NCBI GenBank assembly: GCA_004794655.1
Contig: SMMW01000503.1
Location: 634,001-698,000, forward strand
Source of the DNA: Marisa cornuarietis
Lineage: Eukaryota; Mollusca; Gastropoda; Architaenioglossa; Ampullariidae
DNA length: 64,000 nucleotides
Reading direction: 5' to 3'
The position numbers and the translations under genes were made by a program. Below, piece after piece: positions 34,880 through 47,033 of this stretch (the first letter of the stretch is position 1; the number at the start of each line of letters is the position of its first letter). The notes beneath the pieces were generated by a model that worked only from the letters and a program-made list of their open reading frames with translations, was not told where the DNA came from and searched no databases.

Positions 34880-37394
34880 CGTTTGAATGTGTGTGCGCGA
34901 ATGCGCGTGTGTAGATATGTTTTGCTAGGATCATTAACCCCTTCCCCTTGTTCATGTGGTCCGGGAACTAATAATAATAATAAATGAACTAGAAGGTCGA
35001 CCAACAGCCGGCTAACGCCCCCATCGAAATGGCTTCGGAAATTACTACCTACCACCAGATCTTCCTTCCTTCAAAAGAGCCTCTCCCGCCAATGGCTCAA
35101 AATCTTACTTAATGTTCACAGGACAGAGTGAAACAGTGTCTACCATATCCAACAAAACAAACAAATCTACAGTTCTTACTTCTTCTCTCGCTATTATCTC
35201 TCCATTACAAATATTGGGCGAGGTGCAAGGCCGGGGACATAAAGAGGGCACACGATCCATAACTAGATGTAACCAGAGGGAGTTTGGCGAGATAACGAGT
35301 TGAGACTGCACTTATAAAGGAAAAGATGAAATAAATGTAGAAAGAAAGAAAAAAAAGCCTGCAGCATAATTGTTTTCTTGTTCATAAAGGGGGTAGTGAA
35401 CGTAACTGGTTCACCGTCTCTAGGCCACGACATGTGGGAAAGCAGAGCTTTACCTTCTCCTTCCACCGCTTTTACTTCTTCTGATAAAAATCTTGCTGTC
35501 ACATGACCAGACAAGTCTCGACAGTCTGCCCCACAGTGTGGGGCCCCGGTGGAGAGACGCGGGGCTAGCTGGATGCTAGGAGTTGGCTAAAATCCTGATT
35601 TAATACCAGGAGTTTAAGGAATGTATCGGCGTTAGTCTACAGTTACCCATTCCCCAGAGACTCTGTAGAGTTTCTGAGCTCCTCCATCAGAAAGAAGAAT
35701 GCGAGCACTAAATTTTCATCATCATTATCTTCATCAGTCTCAGGATCATTATCGTTTGAAATCAGAATTTCCTGGAGTTGGAATATGGGGCTGCATAAGG
35801 AAACTTTATTATTTAATATTATTAAATACACTTTAATCACATTCATTACTATTCTGCTACAGTTTTCTTTTTTATAAAAAAAACCCCAGAAAGATGCAAG
35901 ACAGGATTCTCTATTAATAGTTTTGGTGGCTGAAGTCCATGACAAACTAACCTGAAAAGTGTTTGCCTGAATGTAGAATTTTCGTTAAACAAATCTTACG
36001 AAGGTAAACTCTACAACACAGAACAAAAAAAAATTCATCTTCCTCATATTCCTCATCTTCCTTGTTCGTTTTACACCGCGTACTCAGTGGATCGCAAGCT
36101 GTATGTCTTCTGCATGAAAATATTGAACAGCAATGTTGGATACACCTACATTAAATTTGGCAATAACTGTCTGCAAGCAACCATCGTCTCAATTTTGCAT
36201 CGATGGAGGATGGGAGAGAGAGAGAGAGAGAGGGGGGGGAGACAGCAATGAGGGCGAATTTCCGTAGGAATAAATCTTTGGCATCAACGGAGATAAACGA
36301 TGGTGTCTCTTACAATGATCCGGAACGAGACAGCCGCATCTTGCAGGTCACGTGATCGGTGAGGTAACGTGGTCTACGACATGGCAAAGACAAATGACGG
36401 TTATGGAAGTTGCTCGGGTCAGCAAGCCAGAGCTGGGCCCTCAAAGTGTCCCTAAAGGAATTGTTTGGATGAACCGATGATCCCGTTACAGCCCCGCATA
36501 AGTTCTTCCGTCAGCATGAGTTTACCGTGAAATGAAGAGACTTTAATCGAAAACAATCATTCAATCATTTTGGTCAGCAGAATTACAGATACAACTCTTT
36601 AAATGCAGTGGATTGTGACGAATAATGAATCGTAAAATTGATATGAATATTAATTTGTTCATAACACAACGTGTTATTACACGACCGACAGTTAAATCAC
36701 ATTCAAACTTGTATTATCTGTTTGTTATTATTTTAATTAGTCAAATATAAAAATAACTTTTGAAAATGGTATTGGGTCTGACCTAAATCAGTCTCTACAA
36801 TTAACATTTCATCAGAAAGATGACAACCAGGCATATATTCTGTGTCATTCTATTTAACTTAACTTTCTAATGAACTCCTCTTTCCTCTGACTGCAATGAC
36901 TGAAGTTATAATAAGAAAAAATATTCAGTGTAGAAAGGTAAATTCAGCAAGCTAATAATATTGACTTTACAGTATCAAGAACGCATTTTAAGGAATGAGG
37001 ATGTTTACAGCCACATAAGTACCGGAAAAAAACCTAATTGCTTGATTAGAAAAGGCGATCGTGGAAACTTGAAACTCGAACCTGAAGCATCAAGTGAGAG
37101 TCTGTCTTCGACTGTAGCTCAGACCCGATCTAAAAACAGGGTCTGCAATATATTCTTTTGTTTACCTGTTTGTCTGCTCGAAGTCACATGCAGCCTGACA
37201 TGTCATCCAGTGCATGATGGTGTTCCTTTTAAAAGCAGCAGGTTAACCGAAGGCCACGCAGCATGAAATCACATTATGGAACTTTGGCTTTGGATGCATT
37301 CTGCTGTCTGTGCTGGTCTCTTATAACAGAGGAGTACTATAGTCTTAGAAAGTGTTGGCCAAGGAATAATTTGTGTTGTAAATCTCTCTCATAG

Positions 37395-37397
<3 letters not shown>
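34600..37397. other. Mostly unannotated stretch
   Basis: Contains (GT)n at 34,844-34,875 and a GA-run at 36,214-36,231. A plus-strand open frame at 36,961-37,266 has no splice support. No assignable gene. Confidence 0.45.
34844..34875. repeat. (GT)n microsatellite
   Basis: About 16 copies, continuing into degenerate GTGCGT units. Confidence 0.95.

Positions 37398-37469
<72 letters not shown>
37398..37469. repeat. (CA)n microsatellite
   Basis: About 36 copies. Confidence 0.98.
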
Positions 37470-37472
<3 letters not shown>

Positions 37473-38130
37473 AACGGGCCAATGCCAAACCCTCAAATTA
37501 GTAATCCTCCAAATAACTCCCCGGCATTTTTTTCCGTCGCAGCAAAGGCTTCTGTTATTTGATCTTTTTTATCTGACAATGTTTGTTACCAGCTATGCCA
37601 CGTCAGCATAACTACATTTACATTCAAAAGTGGGCTTGTGCAGTCCGGGAACAAGGTTCAACAAGCAATTAGCCAAGCAATACCGTCATTATGCCTACTT
37701 TTTTTTTGAAGAGAGGGCTGAATGTGTGACTAACAGACTGCACTACACAGGTTAGAGCAATAAAGAGAGAGAGAGAGAGTGGGGTCGGAGTGTCGTAAGA
37801 GACACAAGAAGAGAGCAGGAAAACAAAGAACTTGTGTTCTTTTCTGTCTGTCATGCCAAAAGGAAATAACAATTCTGAATGGTTATATACTCTTAGGGAG
37901 TCTTGTTTGAATGGATGGGATCCTGCAAGGGAAGGATATGGGGTTGCATGAGGTAGAGGTGGAGAGAGGTAATGGTTTATACCACGCTAGCAACTAAGCT
38001 TAAATCACAGGAAAGTTGTTGGTGACAAACGCAGCGAATGAGAGAGAGAGTAGTACCCGACACCAGGATACCCGATCATCACTCTTTTTGTGACTAGAGT
38101 TGAACTTTCGAGTCATTCGAGCACCTTCTA

Positions 38131-38158
38131 GTGGTGGTGGTGGTGGTGGTGGTGGTGG

Positions 38159-38226
<68 letters not shown>
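38131..38226. repeat. (GTG)n-(GAT)n trinucleotide repeats
   Basis: Nine GTG units, then about 22 GAT units. It resembles the GAT/GAC array at 33,311. Confidence 0.97.
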
Positions 38227-38228
<2 letters not shown>

Positions 38229-38350
38229 TATCTGTACGCATAAACATCCCTCTAAAAAGGAAGTTTAGGGCGTTTACAAAAAGAAATAATTACAATAAAA
38301 CAATTCCACCTATTCCTTCAAAGATATACACCAACTGACAAAAAACGCGC

Positions 38351-38353
<3 letters not shown>

Positions 38354-38402
<49 letters not shown>
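38354..38402. repeat. (CA)n microsatellite
   Basis: About 24 copies. Confidence 0.97.
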
Positions 38403-38406
<4 letters not shown>

Positions 38407-39759
38407 CCACCCCTACACTCTCTTACCAGCCCCCTCCACAATTCACACACTCACACATGAACTCATTACATACAAATAAATGAATTTAACCGACAGTTGC
38501 CTATACATTTAAGCATGGACATCTGACCAAACTTCAAAACAGAAAAATGGGGTGAGGGTGACGAGACTGACTTACAGACTGGATGAGATGTGTTTCGGGT
38601 AAAATAGTTATGGCGCTGTCTGCTAACATGTTTTCTTGAATGTACACTCGTATGTGCACTGTGTTCCTTTATGAATAGGAGTATGTATTGTCAGTGGTTA
38701 TTATGAGAAGCTGGAATGTTTTGTATGACAAACGGTTTTATTTTAATAAAGGGGTGAACTGTAGCATCCTTAAGATTGTAGAACTCGGGTGTATTGCTTA
38801 ATAGTTTAGGTACCATAGTATGTCAGGACTTTTACTTTGTTAGACTATGGACTGTCGCTTTGCTAGTCAGTTGGACTAAGATGGGTTCTAAGTTATTATT
38901 ATTAAATACTGGTACTAGTATTATCAATATTAGTATTATTGTTGTGACTGTTTTGATACTTTTGCCTACCAAGGGAGTCTCATCGAACCCAGATTTTCCA
39001 TTTTAATTACCGCTTTTCTGCCTGTTTACTTTTTGTCACCTGTCTAATATCTTAGTGCGTAGCCAGAGACCTGTTGTCTGTTCAAGAAGAATCCTTAGAA
39101 CATTAGTTGATATTGCTTATGCTACTCAGTTTCATAGTATACTTTATTGTTAGTATTCTTTCTCTTGGACATTCAGAAGTTACTGAACGCTACCCGAACT
39201 CCAGCACTTGCAGACTACCCTTCCCATCAACCAGTTATAAAGTTTAAACCACTCTTCAAGAACACTCAGCTTTTATCATCCTCACAAATGCTTTATAACC
39301 ACATCCTTTTATGATCCCGATTAATAAACAATTGAACCTCTTCCGTTCATTTATTACATTTATATCGTTGATCTATTTTAAAATGTCTAAAAGATACGAT
39401 TTCAGATGCGGGACCTTTTTCAGCCTTTCGTTTCCTGTACATAAAGACCATCTCTAGGAGGCGATACTGTATCGGTACACTCAGGATAAGAAAGGACATG
39501 TTGAAGTGTTCCAGAGTCTACCCCCTTGACAGAAATCTTATCTGACTCGGTCCCCCCCCCTGTGTCCCCACGCCCAGCCAGGGCCTTGTTTTTGTGTCAG
39601 TTTATCGCCCCCAAAGGACGGTTAGTGCGTCTGGAATAATTCGTTGACAAATTAGTTTTCAGGAGTTTATTCCAAGCAAGGAAGTTTGTCACCAGAATCT
39701 TCATTTCTCTGCTCGATATGCACCAGTTCACGATTTATCTTCGTGATTTATCTTCGTGA

Positions 39760-39760
<1 letters not shown>
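38403..39760. other. Unannotated stretch
   Basis: AT-rich. No frames or repeats assignable. Confidence 0.5.

Positions 39761-39827
<67 letters not shown>
39761..39827. repeat. (CA)n microsatellite
   Basis: About 33 copies, adjacent to the SINE at 39,866. Confidence 0.98.
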
Positions 39828-39829
<2 letters not shown>

Positions 39830-39865
39830 ATATATATACACGCACACGTACACACGCACACAAAG

Positions 39866-40062
39866 GGCGGTCCGGTGGCGCAACGGTTAGCGCCTGTCAT
39901 CAATACAGTGAAGGTTGGCTGTCCTGGGTTCAGTTCTCGTCTCGGGCACGCTGTTCTTTCTCTGCATGTGCCATCTGTTGCTACTGTTACAGTACTGGCT
40001 GCCTTGCCGTGATATAGCCTTAGTTGCTGGCTCGGCGTAAAACACCAATTAAAAATAAAATA
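39866..40062 (+). mobile_element. Full-length tRNA-derived SINE (family 1)
   Basis: The tRNA-type head has box A TGGCGCAACGG (39,876-39,886) and a B-box-like GGTTCAGTTCT (39,927-39,937) about 50 bases apart, the usual polymerase III spacing. The 3' half contains gatatagccttagttgctgg and ctcggcgtaaaacaccaatt, then an A-rich tail (aaaaataaaata). It is homologous to the minus-strand copy at 22,520 and the truncated copy at 14,164. It sits between (CA)n arrays, so a target duplication cannot be told from the surrounding repeats. Confidence 0.88.
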
Positions 40063-41169
40063 TACACACACACACACGTATACTCACAACCATACACACA
40101 AACAGACATTCACATACATAAACAATAGATATACACACACGGGCACACTCCCTCACGCACGCACACACATTCATACTTTATGAATAACGGGACTTTTCAC
40201 GGCGCGCGGTCCTCGAACAAAAAAAGAACAGGTAACAGGTATGCACATCTTCCCGCCTACCTTTAAGCACATTAACCCTCATACATATTTACAGGTAACG
40301 CACATCTTCCCGCTCATTAACCCTCATACACACCTTTACATCGCCGCTAGATGAGATATCCACCCACTCTCACACATTAACCCCTTGCATGTAGCTCTCA
40401 CACATTAATCCTTTACAGCCAGGTAGTCCCCCACACACACCAACAGCAAGTCGCCTACTACACTGTCACCGTTGATGTCAAAATTGCACTTGAATGTCAT
40501 CGTCATTTATTCACGAGAAAAGTCGTCGGTGCTGTGAAAAGTCGTCGGTGCTGTTTCATGATTCTTACAGGTGGAGGTGTTCGCTACACGTGATCGAAAC
40601 GTTTTATTCAGATGGGCTCATGTATTTTTCCAGCCGGGATAATGTTTTCTTTGGATGGGTTAGTGTTTTATTCACACGAATTAAAGCTTTTTTCCAGAAC
40701 AAAATTATAATTAACACATACCAAAACGTTCTTTTACATATTTATAAATATTTATTTCTAAATTTTGATTTTTCCACTAAGGTTTACACTTTTGTCCAAG
40801 GTTTAGTTACATGGGAAATTTAAAGTAATTGTTTATTTTTCAGCTCTAAATCTTTGGTTTCATTTATTTACGTGAAATAGATGAGGAAACTATTTGTAGA
40901 TGCAGATATATTCCAGTGTGAGATTTGATATTAACAATAATGTAAGAAAAATAGATATGGATGTTTATTTGAAACGGTTATGGATGGTTACACATATTTG
41001 GCATCCAATATTTTGAGAGCTGTTTTGCTATTTTAAAATAAGGGAATGTAACCAACATAGGTGGCTGGTTCTAGACTCGCTTGGAGTTGTGATTGGAAAA
41101 GAACCCCCACCTCTCGGTTCCCGCTCCCCATCAATCCACCCGCCTACCTACTCGACGGGGATAGGTACC
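40063..41169. other. Unannotated stretch
   Basis: Degenerate AC repeats to about 40,170, then a local near-duplicate (gaaaagtcgtcggtgctgt, twice at 40,517-40,553). No gene supported. Confidence 0.5.
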
Positions 41170-41955
41170 TCATTTATCAGGGAGGGTATAAAGCTCTCTC
41201 TCTCTCTCACACCACTTTACTGTGACCAGTCGTTGGGTGGGTGTGACGAGGTGCAGCGTGTTTGCACGCCATCGGGGCCTGTTCTGTAACTCATTCAGAA
41301 GGCCTGTCCACTCCTTGATGCTACTCAGACACCATTTCTTCTGCTTGCCTCGTCCTCTCTCCACCCAACGCTGGATGACCGTCTTGAGCAGTGTGTTCGA
41401 CATGCCCGAACCAAACCAGTACTCGCTGCTTGGCGGTGGTGAGCAGAAGGTTCTGGGTACTCACCAGAGCGGTGACCAGAATTCGTTTGTCTTCTGTTCC
41501 TTGAAGGAGATGTGGAGCAGTCTCCGGAAACATTTCCTCAAATGCCTAGATCTTTCTCTCCGTATCCGTCAACAGTGTCCACGTTTCGTAGCCGCACAGC
41601 ATGATGGGAGCAACCAGAGACTTGTATAATTTGAATTTGGTTTCGAAGCTGGTATTCCTGGTGTCCCAGGTCTTGTTCAAACTCTCTACTGTTGCCGTCG
41701 CTGCTGTGACTTTTTTAAGGATGTCCACCACACAACTGCCGTTCTTTGAGGTACTTGAAACTCTGCATCTCTTCAAGTTGCACGCCATTCTGATGGATCT
41801 TTGCTTTTCACCCTCCGACGATGTTTACCACTGTTTAGCTCTTGTCCGTGCTGATGTTCATAGGATATGCACTCACGCTGGATGCAAGTCTGTCTGTGAG
41901 AGTCTGCAACTTCTCATTGCTGCCTGCCATCAGGTCGATGTCGTCAAAAACGAAG
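41170..41955 (-). pseudogene. LINE reverse-transcriptase 3' half (RTE-like), normal-orientation segment
   Basis: Minus strand, from 41,955 downwards. It reads FDDIDLMAGSNEKLQTLTDR (catalytic region), NGVQLEEMQSFKYL and VVDILKKVTAATATVESLNK. Then follow KLYKSLVAPIMLCGYETWTL, VLVWFGHVEHTAQDGHPALG and SSIKEWTGLLNELQNRPRWR. This is the same element type as 24,845-26,530, with frameshifts and stops (for example after TDKS). The order corresponds to RT palm through the conserved C-terminal WTxxxLLxxAxNRxxW region. The segment stops abruptly at 41,955, where the upstream part of the RT appears inverted. Confidence 0.88.
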
Positions 41956-42056
41956 GTTGCTACAGGGTCTAAACAAGGATGAACTTTGTCGCCGGTGCTG
42001 TTCAGCATCTATCTGGAGAGAATTATACGAGATACGCTGCAGGGTACAAATCAGAG
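41950..42056 (+). pseudogene. Inverted upstream RT segment of the same LINE
   Basis: The plus strand reads VATGSKQG, a TGA stop where Cys is expected, then TLSPVLFSIYLERIIRDTLQ. This is the RT block that normally lies just before the FxDD motif. It abuts the minus-strand segment in reversed orientation with its 5' end at the junction, as expected for an inverted 5' part of one insertion. Confidence 0.85.
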
Positions 42057-43025
42057 AAAGGTTATGGTCAGGTTTTGTCGTCCACCAGGTGTGCCCTAAG
42101 CAGATGAACTCAGCTCACTGCTCACTGTCATTAAAGTCACTGCACTTCAGTTCCTTTTCTTCTTTAACTATCGACGACTATCGACGACAGCTACAGTCGT
42201 GACAGTTCTACACGTTCTCCAGCACTGTCTTCCTCATATTTCATCTCGTCTGCGCCGTCGTCGTCGTCGTCGTACAAGTAATATGCCTTTTTGAGGAACC
42301 GGAGACTCACAAAATGCCCACTTATGCTGGTCGGAAAGGTAGACACATTTCAAGAGAAAGGTGATGGTGAAAGAAACTCTTAACTGTTTGGTAGGAAAAG
42401 AACGTCCCCCCCCCCCTACACAGGAGGTGTAGCTTCTCAAGTGCTAGCAAAATCATAGCAAGCATAATGCAGCTGAAGTAATTTTCTTCGGTTTTGAATG
42501 TCATAATCCTAGGGGAAAATTGCGGGCGGTTGTAGTTGTTATCCCTTCTGTATCGTCGTGATAGATAATGAATGCATAGAAAATGTGATCCCTTGGACAA
42601 GATGAACCACCTACAGTGGGAAGAGCTCCACGTGTGACCAGCATGACCTGAAAATTAAACAGGACAGGTTTCATTGGTCTGACACGTTCATGAAGCTATC
42701 ATGAACAAGAGGTGTAGAAGAGGCTTCAGTATGTTGACGGGAAATGTGGCGTTTGTTTGGTCTGTACAAGATGGGAGTCTCTTCGCTGTACAGGTGAGAA
42801 GTACAGTACTGCAGCTTTAATTAATCTGCTAAAGAAAGGTAGGGCACTCGCAACAGAAGCTTCAGGGATCTTTGATGCATCAACAGATGTACTGCAAAGT
42901 TTGCAATGGTCTCCAGAAGGAAAGTAGTGTGTCTCTGGTCCTCTTCAACTCACAAAGTTTGCTCTCAGAAACTAGTCTTCGCTGTTCAGACGAAATGTGG
43001 AGATCCTTACTCTTCGCTCCCCACC

Positions 43026-43029
<4 letters not shown>
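42057..43029. other. Unassigned stretch, partly coding-like
   Basis: A plus-strand frame at about 42,725-42,926 reads in part GEKYSTAALINLLKKGRALA and EASGIFDASTDVLQSLQWSP, with a CAG|GTGAGA donor inside it at 42,798. I cannot name it. It may be a decayed gene or retrocopy. A short GTC repeat lies at 42,254-42,271. Confidence 0.3.

Positions 43030-43119
<90 letters not shown>
43030..43119. repeat. (CA)45 microsatellite
   Basis: Longest pure dinucleotide array in the window (90 bp). Confidence 0.98.
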
Positions 43120-43120
<1 letters not shown>

Positions 43121-43511
43121 GACGTTGGTGTTGTTCAAGTTGGCAGGAATCCCTGTCTCTAAGGAAGGAGGCCCCTCATGCATGAAGATGGCTATAAATT
43201 GAGAAACTGACCGTGTGCTGAGGGAATGTATCATCCACTTGTGGGACTATGTATGTACAAGTGGTTGAAATGAGTGGTTCAGTGGAAAGTGAGGATACTG
43301 CAGACTGATCCTCTTGGCATCACTCAGAGAAGTAGATGATGCGGACCGGTACAAGAACTTGCACAACTTCCTTCCGAAGCTTATGTGGGCTTGCATCAGA
43401 AATAAGGGGTAGACGACAAAGCACGAAGATTGGTTAAGTCGCTACTTAAAATTTCTTATTGAATTTTTTTGTTGGACTTCCTGGCACTGCAATATATTTA
43501 CGTGTCCGCCA

Positions 43512-43813
43512 TGTTGAATCCTCGAAAGCAAAGTGGCAACCATCTTCAGACGTTCAAGAGTCATCTCACAGGTCATTTCCAAGCACTGAAAACCGACTCT
43601 TCCTCTGTAAGTGATTCTGAGGTCAGAGAGCTGTTGACCTCGCTTCCGTCATTGCAGTCGCCGGTTTGCTTCCCCTTGTTAACCACGCTCTCGAAGACTG
43701 TCCAGCAAGAGTTGAGCACCGCTGCTACTTTTAAGCAGGTGAGAGCAGAAAAGTGTGCTACATCGACGGCACTGGCTTGTGCTGCGTACGTAACTGTGGA
43801 TGCCATTGTTTAA
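43512..43813 (+). CDS. Coding-like region with candidate exon 43,658-43,738, unknown product
   Basis: One plus-strand frame is open from the ATG at 43,512 (context CCGCCATGT) to a stop at 43,813. It reads LQTFKSHLTGHFQALK, then SEVRELLTSLPSLQSPVCFP and LLTTLSKTVQQELSTAATFK. Within it, an 81-base block (43,658-43,738) is bracketed by a good acceptor (CTCGCTTCCGTCATTGCAG) and a strong donor (AAGCAG|GTGAGAG), is a multiple of three and stays open. An internal GTAAGT at 43,606 is a second possible donor. The Ser/Thr/Leu composition resembles a helical-repeat protein, but I do not recognise the family. It could be a real exon or part of a decayed retrocopy together with the coding-like traces at 42.7 and 43.3 kb. 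Confidence 0.33.
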
Positions 43814-44743
43814 AGTGACTGACTTCTGCTGCTTACACGACCTACCTGTACATTACAGTCAGCCAGGTACACTGATAAAAAAGTGAGGACAATCTCGAAG
43901 ACATTTGTCTCGCCATGAAATATTGTCGATAAGCGGGCAAAACTATTTGTGCTACACAATTCAAATCACATTCGGGAGCAATATTTCACTTTTTAAAAAA
44001 TTGTGTGCAGTATTTGTTTTCTTCAGATGCGTAGTTTTGAAGGTGGCTCACTGTGCCATGTGCTTTAACCAAAGCCACAAAACGGTTGCAGAAGATGGTT
44101 AGGGGGAAACAACTCCATCGAACTTTATCCAAGGGGTGTCAAGGGAGAAAATAAAACCCCTTATTTTGGCGCGGTCTCTAGGCTACAGTCGTCATGGTTA
44201 CGATAATGCGTCTCAATTAACAAAAGCCTCGTCCTCTGGAAACGAAGTAGCCTAGCGGACAGATCAAAGGGCGCCAGGGTGATGAAGTCAGCGAGTGGCT
44301 CTACGGCTTCTCCGTCTGGTTTTTACACTGGAGACACGATCACAGCAGCCCCTGAAGACGAAAAGTGTGTTCACTGGGATGCTGTATACCGGTTGCTCGT
44401 TTCAAGACTGACAACGAAGACGACGATGCTGTTCATTCCATAGCTGGACTGCTGAAAATCTACCTGTAGCCTACCCCTACAAGACTGTTCCGTCGACATA
44501 CCCGTCGTGCGGACCGTTGCAACAAGTATGAGGAAAAATGTAATAAAATAAATAAAAGCAACAAGCAAAACCACCCCTTTTCTTAAGATCTCAAACATCC
44601 CTGTCTGAGGCAACAGTTACGAAAACATTTGAATACAGAAGGCGAAGGAGGAAGACTAAATGAAAGACAGATTCCCACAATAAGGACTGAAATTTACGGA
44701 AATTCTTACATCCCAAGAACAACATCCGATGGGAGCAGTCTAG

Positions 44744-45013
44744 CAGGGGCCAGTTGCACAACACATTTCTAATTTTAAACACTTTTAGGCCTTAACTCTA
44801 TTTAGATAATTAGTTTAAAGTGCACACCACAATTCTATAATTTTTAAAACAAAAACTGCTTTAAGTAAGATAAAGTTGTTGAAGTCTGACTTTCCATCCT
44901 GTCAGTACAATTTTTTGTATGTTTTTCTGCAATGCATCAAAATGGCTAAGAACAGATTTTGCTTCTTTAGAACAGTTTTAAGGTTTAGAAACGTGTTGTG
45001 TAACTGACTCCAG
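44744..45013 (+). mobile_element. Harbinger-like MITE, copy 1
   Basis: The element spans 44,747-45,010 (264 bp) with terminal inverted repeats starting GGGCCAGTTGCACAACACAT and ending in the (mutated) complement. CAG flanks it at 44,744-44,746 and 45,011-45,013. It is homologous over its full length to 50,970-51,231 and 60,032-60,296. It has no ORF, so it would depend on an autonomous relative. The 3-bp CWG duplication and GGGCC TIR start point to PIF/Harbinger. Confidence 0.85.
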
Positions 45014-45164
45014 AACAACAAATCACAGACATCTATTTCAAAGTTTAAAAGATATATTAGTAAGACTGACAGCAGTGTTCTTGCTTTCTTCTATCTCGGA
45101 AATCGTTCTGACAAATCTTACATACTAGTCTATTTACTAGAACGAGCAACCTAAACTTAGATAT

Positions 45165-45425
45165 TTAACAAAAAATCCATCGTGCTCGTGTAGTCCTTTA
45201 AGCGAGTCAGTTACACATTATTTATTAATTAAAATGCCCACTTTAGAATAATATTCGTTAAGACACTGTTCATAAAATCAAGCTGCCCTCTCAAATTTGT
45301 TTAGAAGTAGACCTGCTGCTATTCGACCATTCCAGAACTTAAACATATTTTTATTAGTTCATGATTTTATTAGACAGACCAAACGCTTGAAGTCAGGGAT
45401 GAGGAGCCTTCTTTACCTCCAAAAA
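45165..45425 (+). pseudogene. LINE ORF2 C-terminal fragment, copy B
   Basis: Reads SCSCSPLSESVTHYLLIK, aligned to the knuckle at 30,228. After the same extra A come CPL, stops, and then a tail with VHDFIRQTKRL-like residues. It begins about 150 bp after MITE copy 1. The His/Cys knuckle is degraded (E to T) and the frame is broken. Confidence 0.55.
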
Positions 45426-45956
45426 TCACTTTGATACTTATAACATCAATCGGGGGGGCCACATAAAATTGTCTACCTTAAAAATTAGTTTGCTTTGTTT
45501 TGTCAAGCCGCAGTTTTGCTATAGTGTGTTAGCAATTTTGCAAGGTGTACAATCCCAGCCTGACTGGCATTTTGTCGTCTCAGTCACCACAATCCGCCTA
45601 AAGGTATGATCTGCTCCTATGAAACATAGCGAAAAGACTATTTGGACTTTGTAAAATATATGTTTATAGAATATAAATAATATACATTCCTAGAGGAGAA
45701 AATAGTAATAAAATCGTTTTTCCTTATGTACAAGTTTGTGGTTGTGTAGTGAAAGTGCATTAAAATTTGTAGTAAAGATGGTCTCGACTATTTAGTAAAC
45801 ACATAGCTCCTCCTGATGAAGGAGAATTTTATGACATTTGTAAAGTGTCTACACACATGCTACACACCCAGACATGCTCATCCCTTGGTATTCCATGGAA
45901 TGATAATTTTGGACCCTTTTAGGCACTTTTACGGTACACAGCAATATCGATGATAA

Positions 45957-45998
<42 letters not shown>

Positions 45999-46940
45999 TA
46001 AAAGCCACCAGGATCGAAAAAGTTACACGTATCAACAGCCGACGCCAAACCGGAAGTGGCCTACCCTAGAGTTAGGGTGAAGGTCATATGCATGCATAAT
46101 TCTCCCACATCGTCCTCATCGTCCTATCCCGTAATGGACATTCCTTGCTTGTCCCTCACAGTTTACGCTGTTGTTGTTATTCTTCTTATTATTATTCACA
46201 TCATAAACGTTTATACAAATCAGCGGTTGTCTTGGCGGGGAGGAGCAAATGACTTCGAGGGCAGGACCTTCCCCACCCCTGCTTACACAGTACATAGGTT
46301 AACTCTTATGGTTTAGCCTTTTGTTTAGGTTCTGTTCTCTCAACCTCGTAATTTGATTACTCTGTGTTCTCTAGCACCAAACAACATACATGTATCTTTT
46401 ATTTTACTACTCTTGAATTGGTGCTAATGTTATTCATCAGTAATATATCGTTTAAGTACTCGCTTTTGTGAAAATGTGTTCGTGTGGGGTGACCACGCAC
46501 TATAAGCTTAGAGAGAGCGAGAGAGAGAGAAAGAAAGAAAGCACGAGAAAAGAATAGAAAAGGACAACAAGAAATTAAAAAAATTCCCTGTTTACTTTGC
46601 ATGCACTTAACGAATGTCCTGTGATAATACGGTGAAACAACAGTTTAGGTTCTGTTTAGAAGTTGTGTACAATTTATAGTTCTTATTTTTTGTTTCTTAT
46701 CTTTTCCGCTCTTGTGATAGCCGTGACCTTCTTTTTCTGTGTCTACGTGCATGAGTGCTTGTATGTGTGTGCCATGAACTGCCATGGCAAGAGTAGGCGC
46801 TTTATAACAAAATTTATTATTATTATTATTATTATTATTTCGAATACTTGTATCACGAGAAGCGTTTGGCCACGCAAGGCATTACTTTCTTTGACCCCAG
46901 GACCTGGGCTCCATTACGATTGGTCAGCGGAAGAGGAAAT
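45426..46940. other. Unannotated stretch
   Basis: Holds (TTA)n at 45,960-45,998 and 46,814-46,841 and a GA/AAAG run at 46,511-46,541. No gene supported. Confidence 0.5.
45960..45998. repeat. (TTA)n microsatellite
   Basis: About 13 copies. Confidence 0.96.
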
Positions 46941-47033
46941 CTAGGGGACGCATGCCAGAAGCGACATCCGGAACTTGTAAATAAAAACAGGAAAAAAGAC
47001 CACGTGGGTCGCTCTCTTTATCACCCTTTCACT

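Noticed and set aside
36961..37266. 101-codon plus-strand frame as a gene
   Set aside because: No splice sites, no recognisable motif, and a length within chance expectation for this many frames.
39866..39945. tRNA gene
   Set aside because: A and B boxes are present but there is no cloverleaf acceptor stem; the sequence continues into a SINE body shared with other copies.
42309..42324. 16-base minus-strand microexon with good acceptor and donor
   Set aside because: Too short to separate from chance matches, and there is no neighbouring exon.
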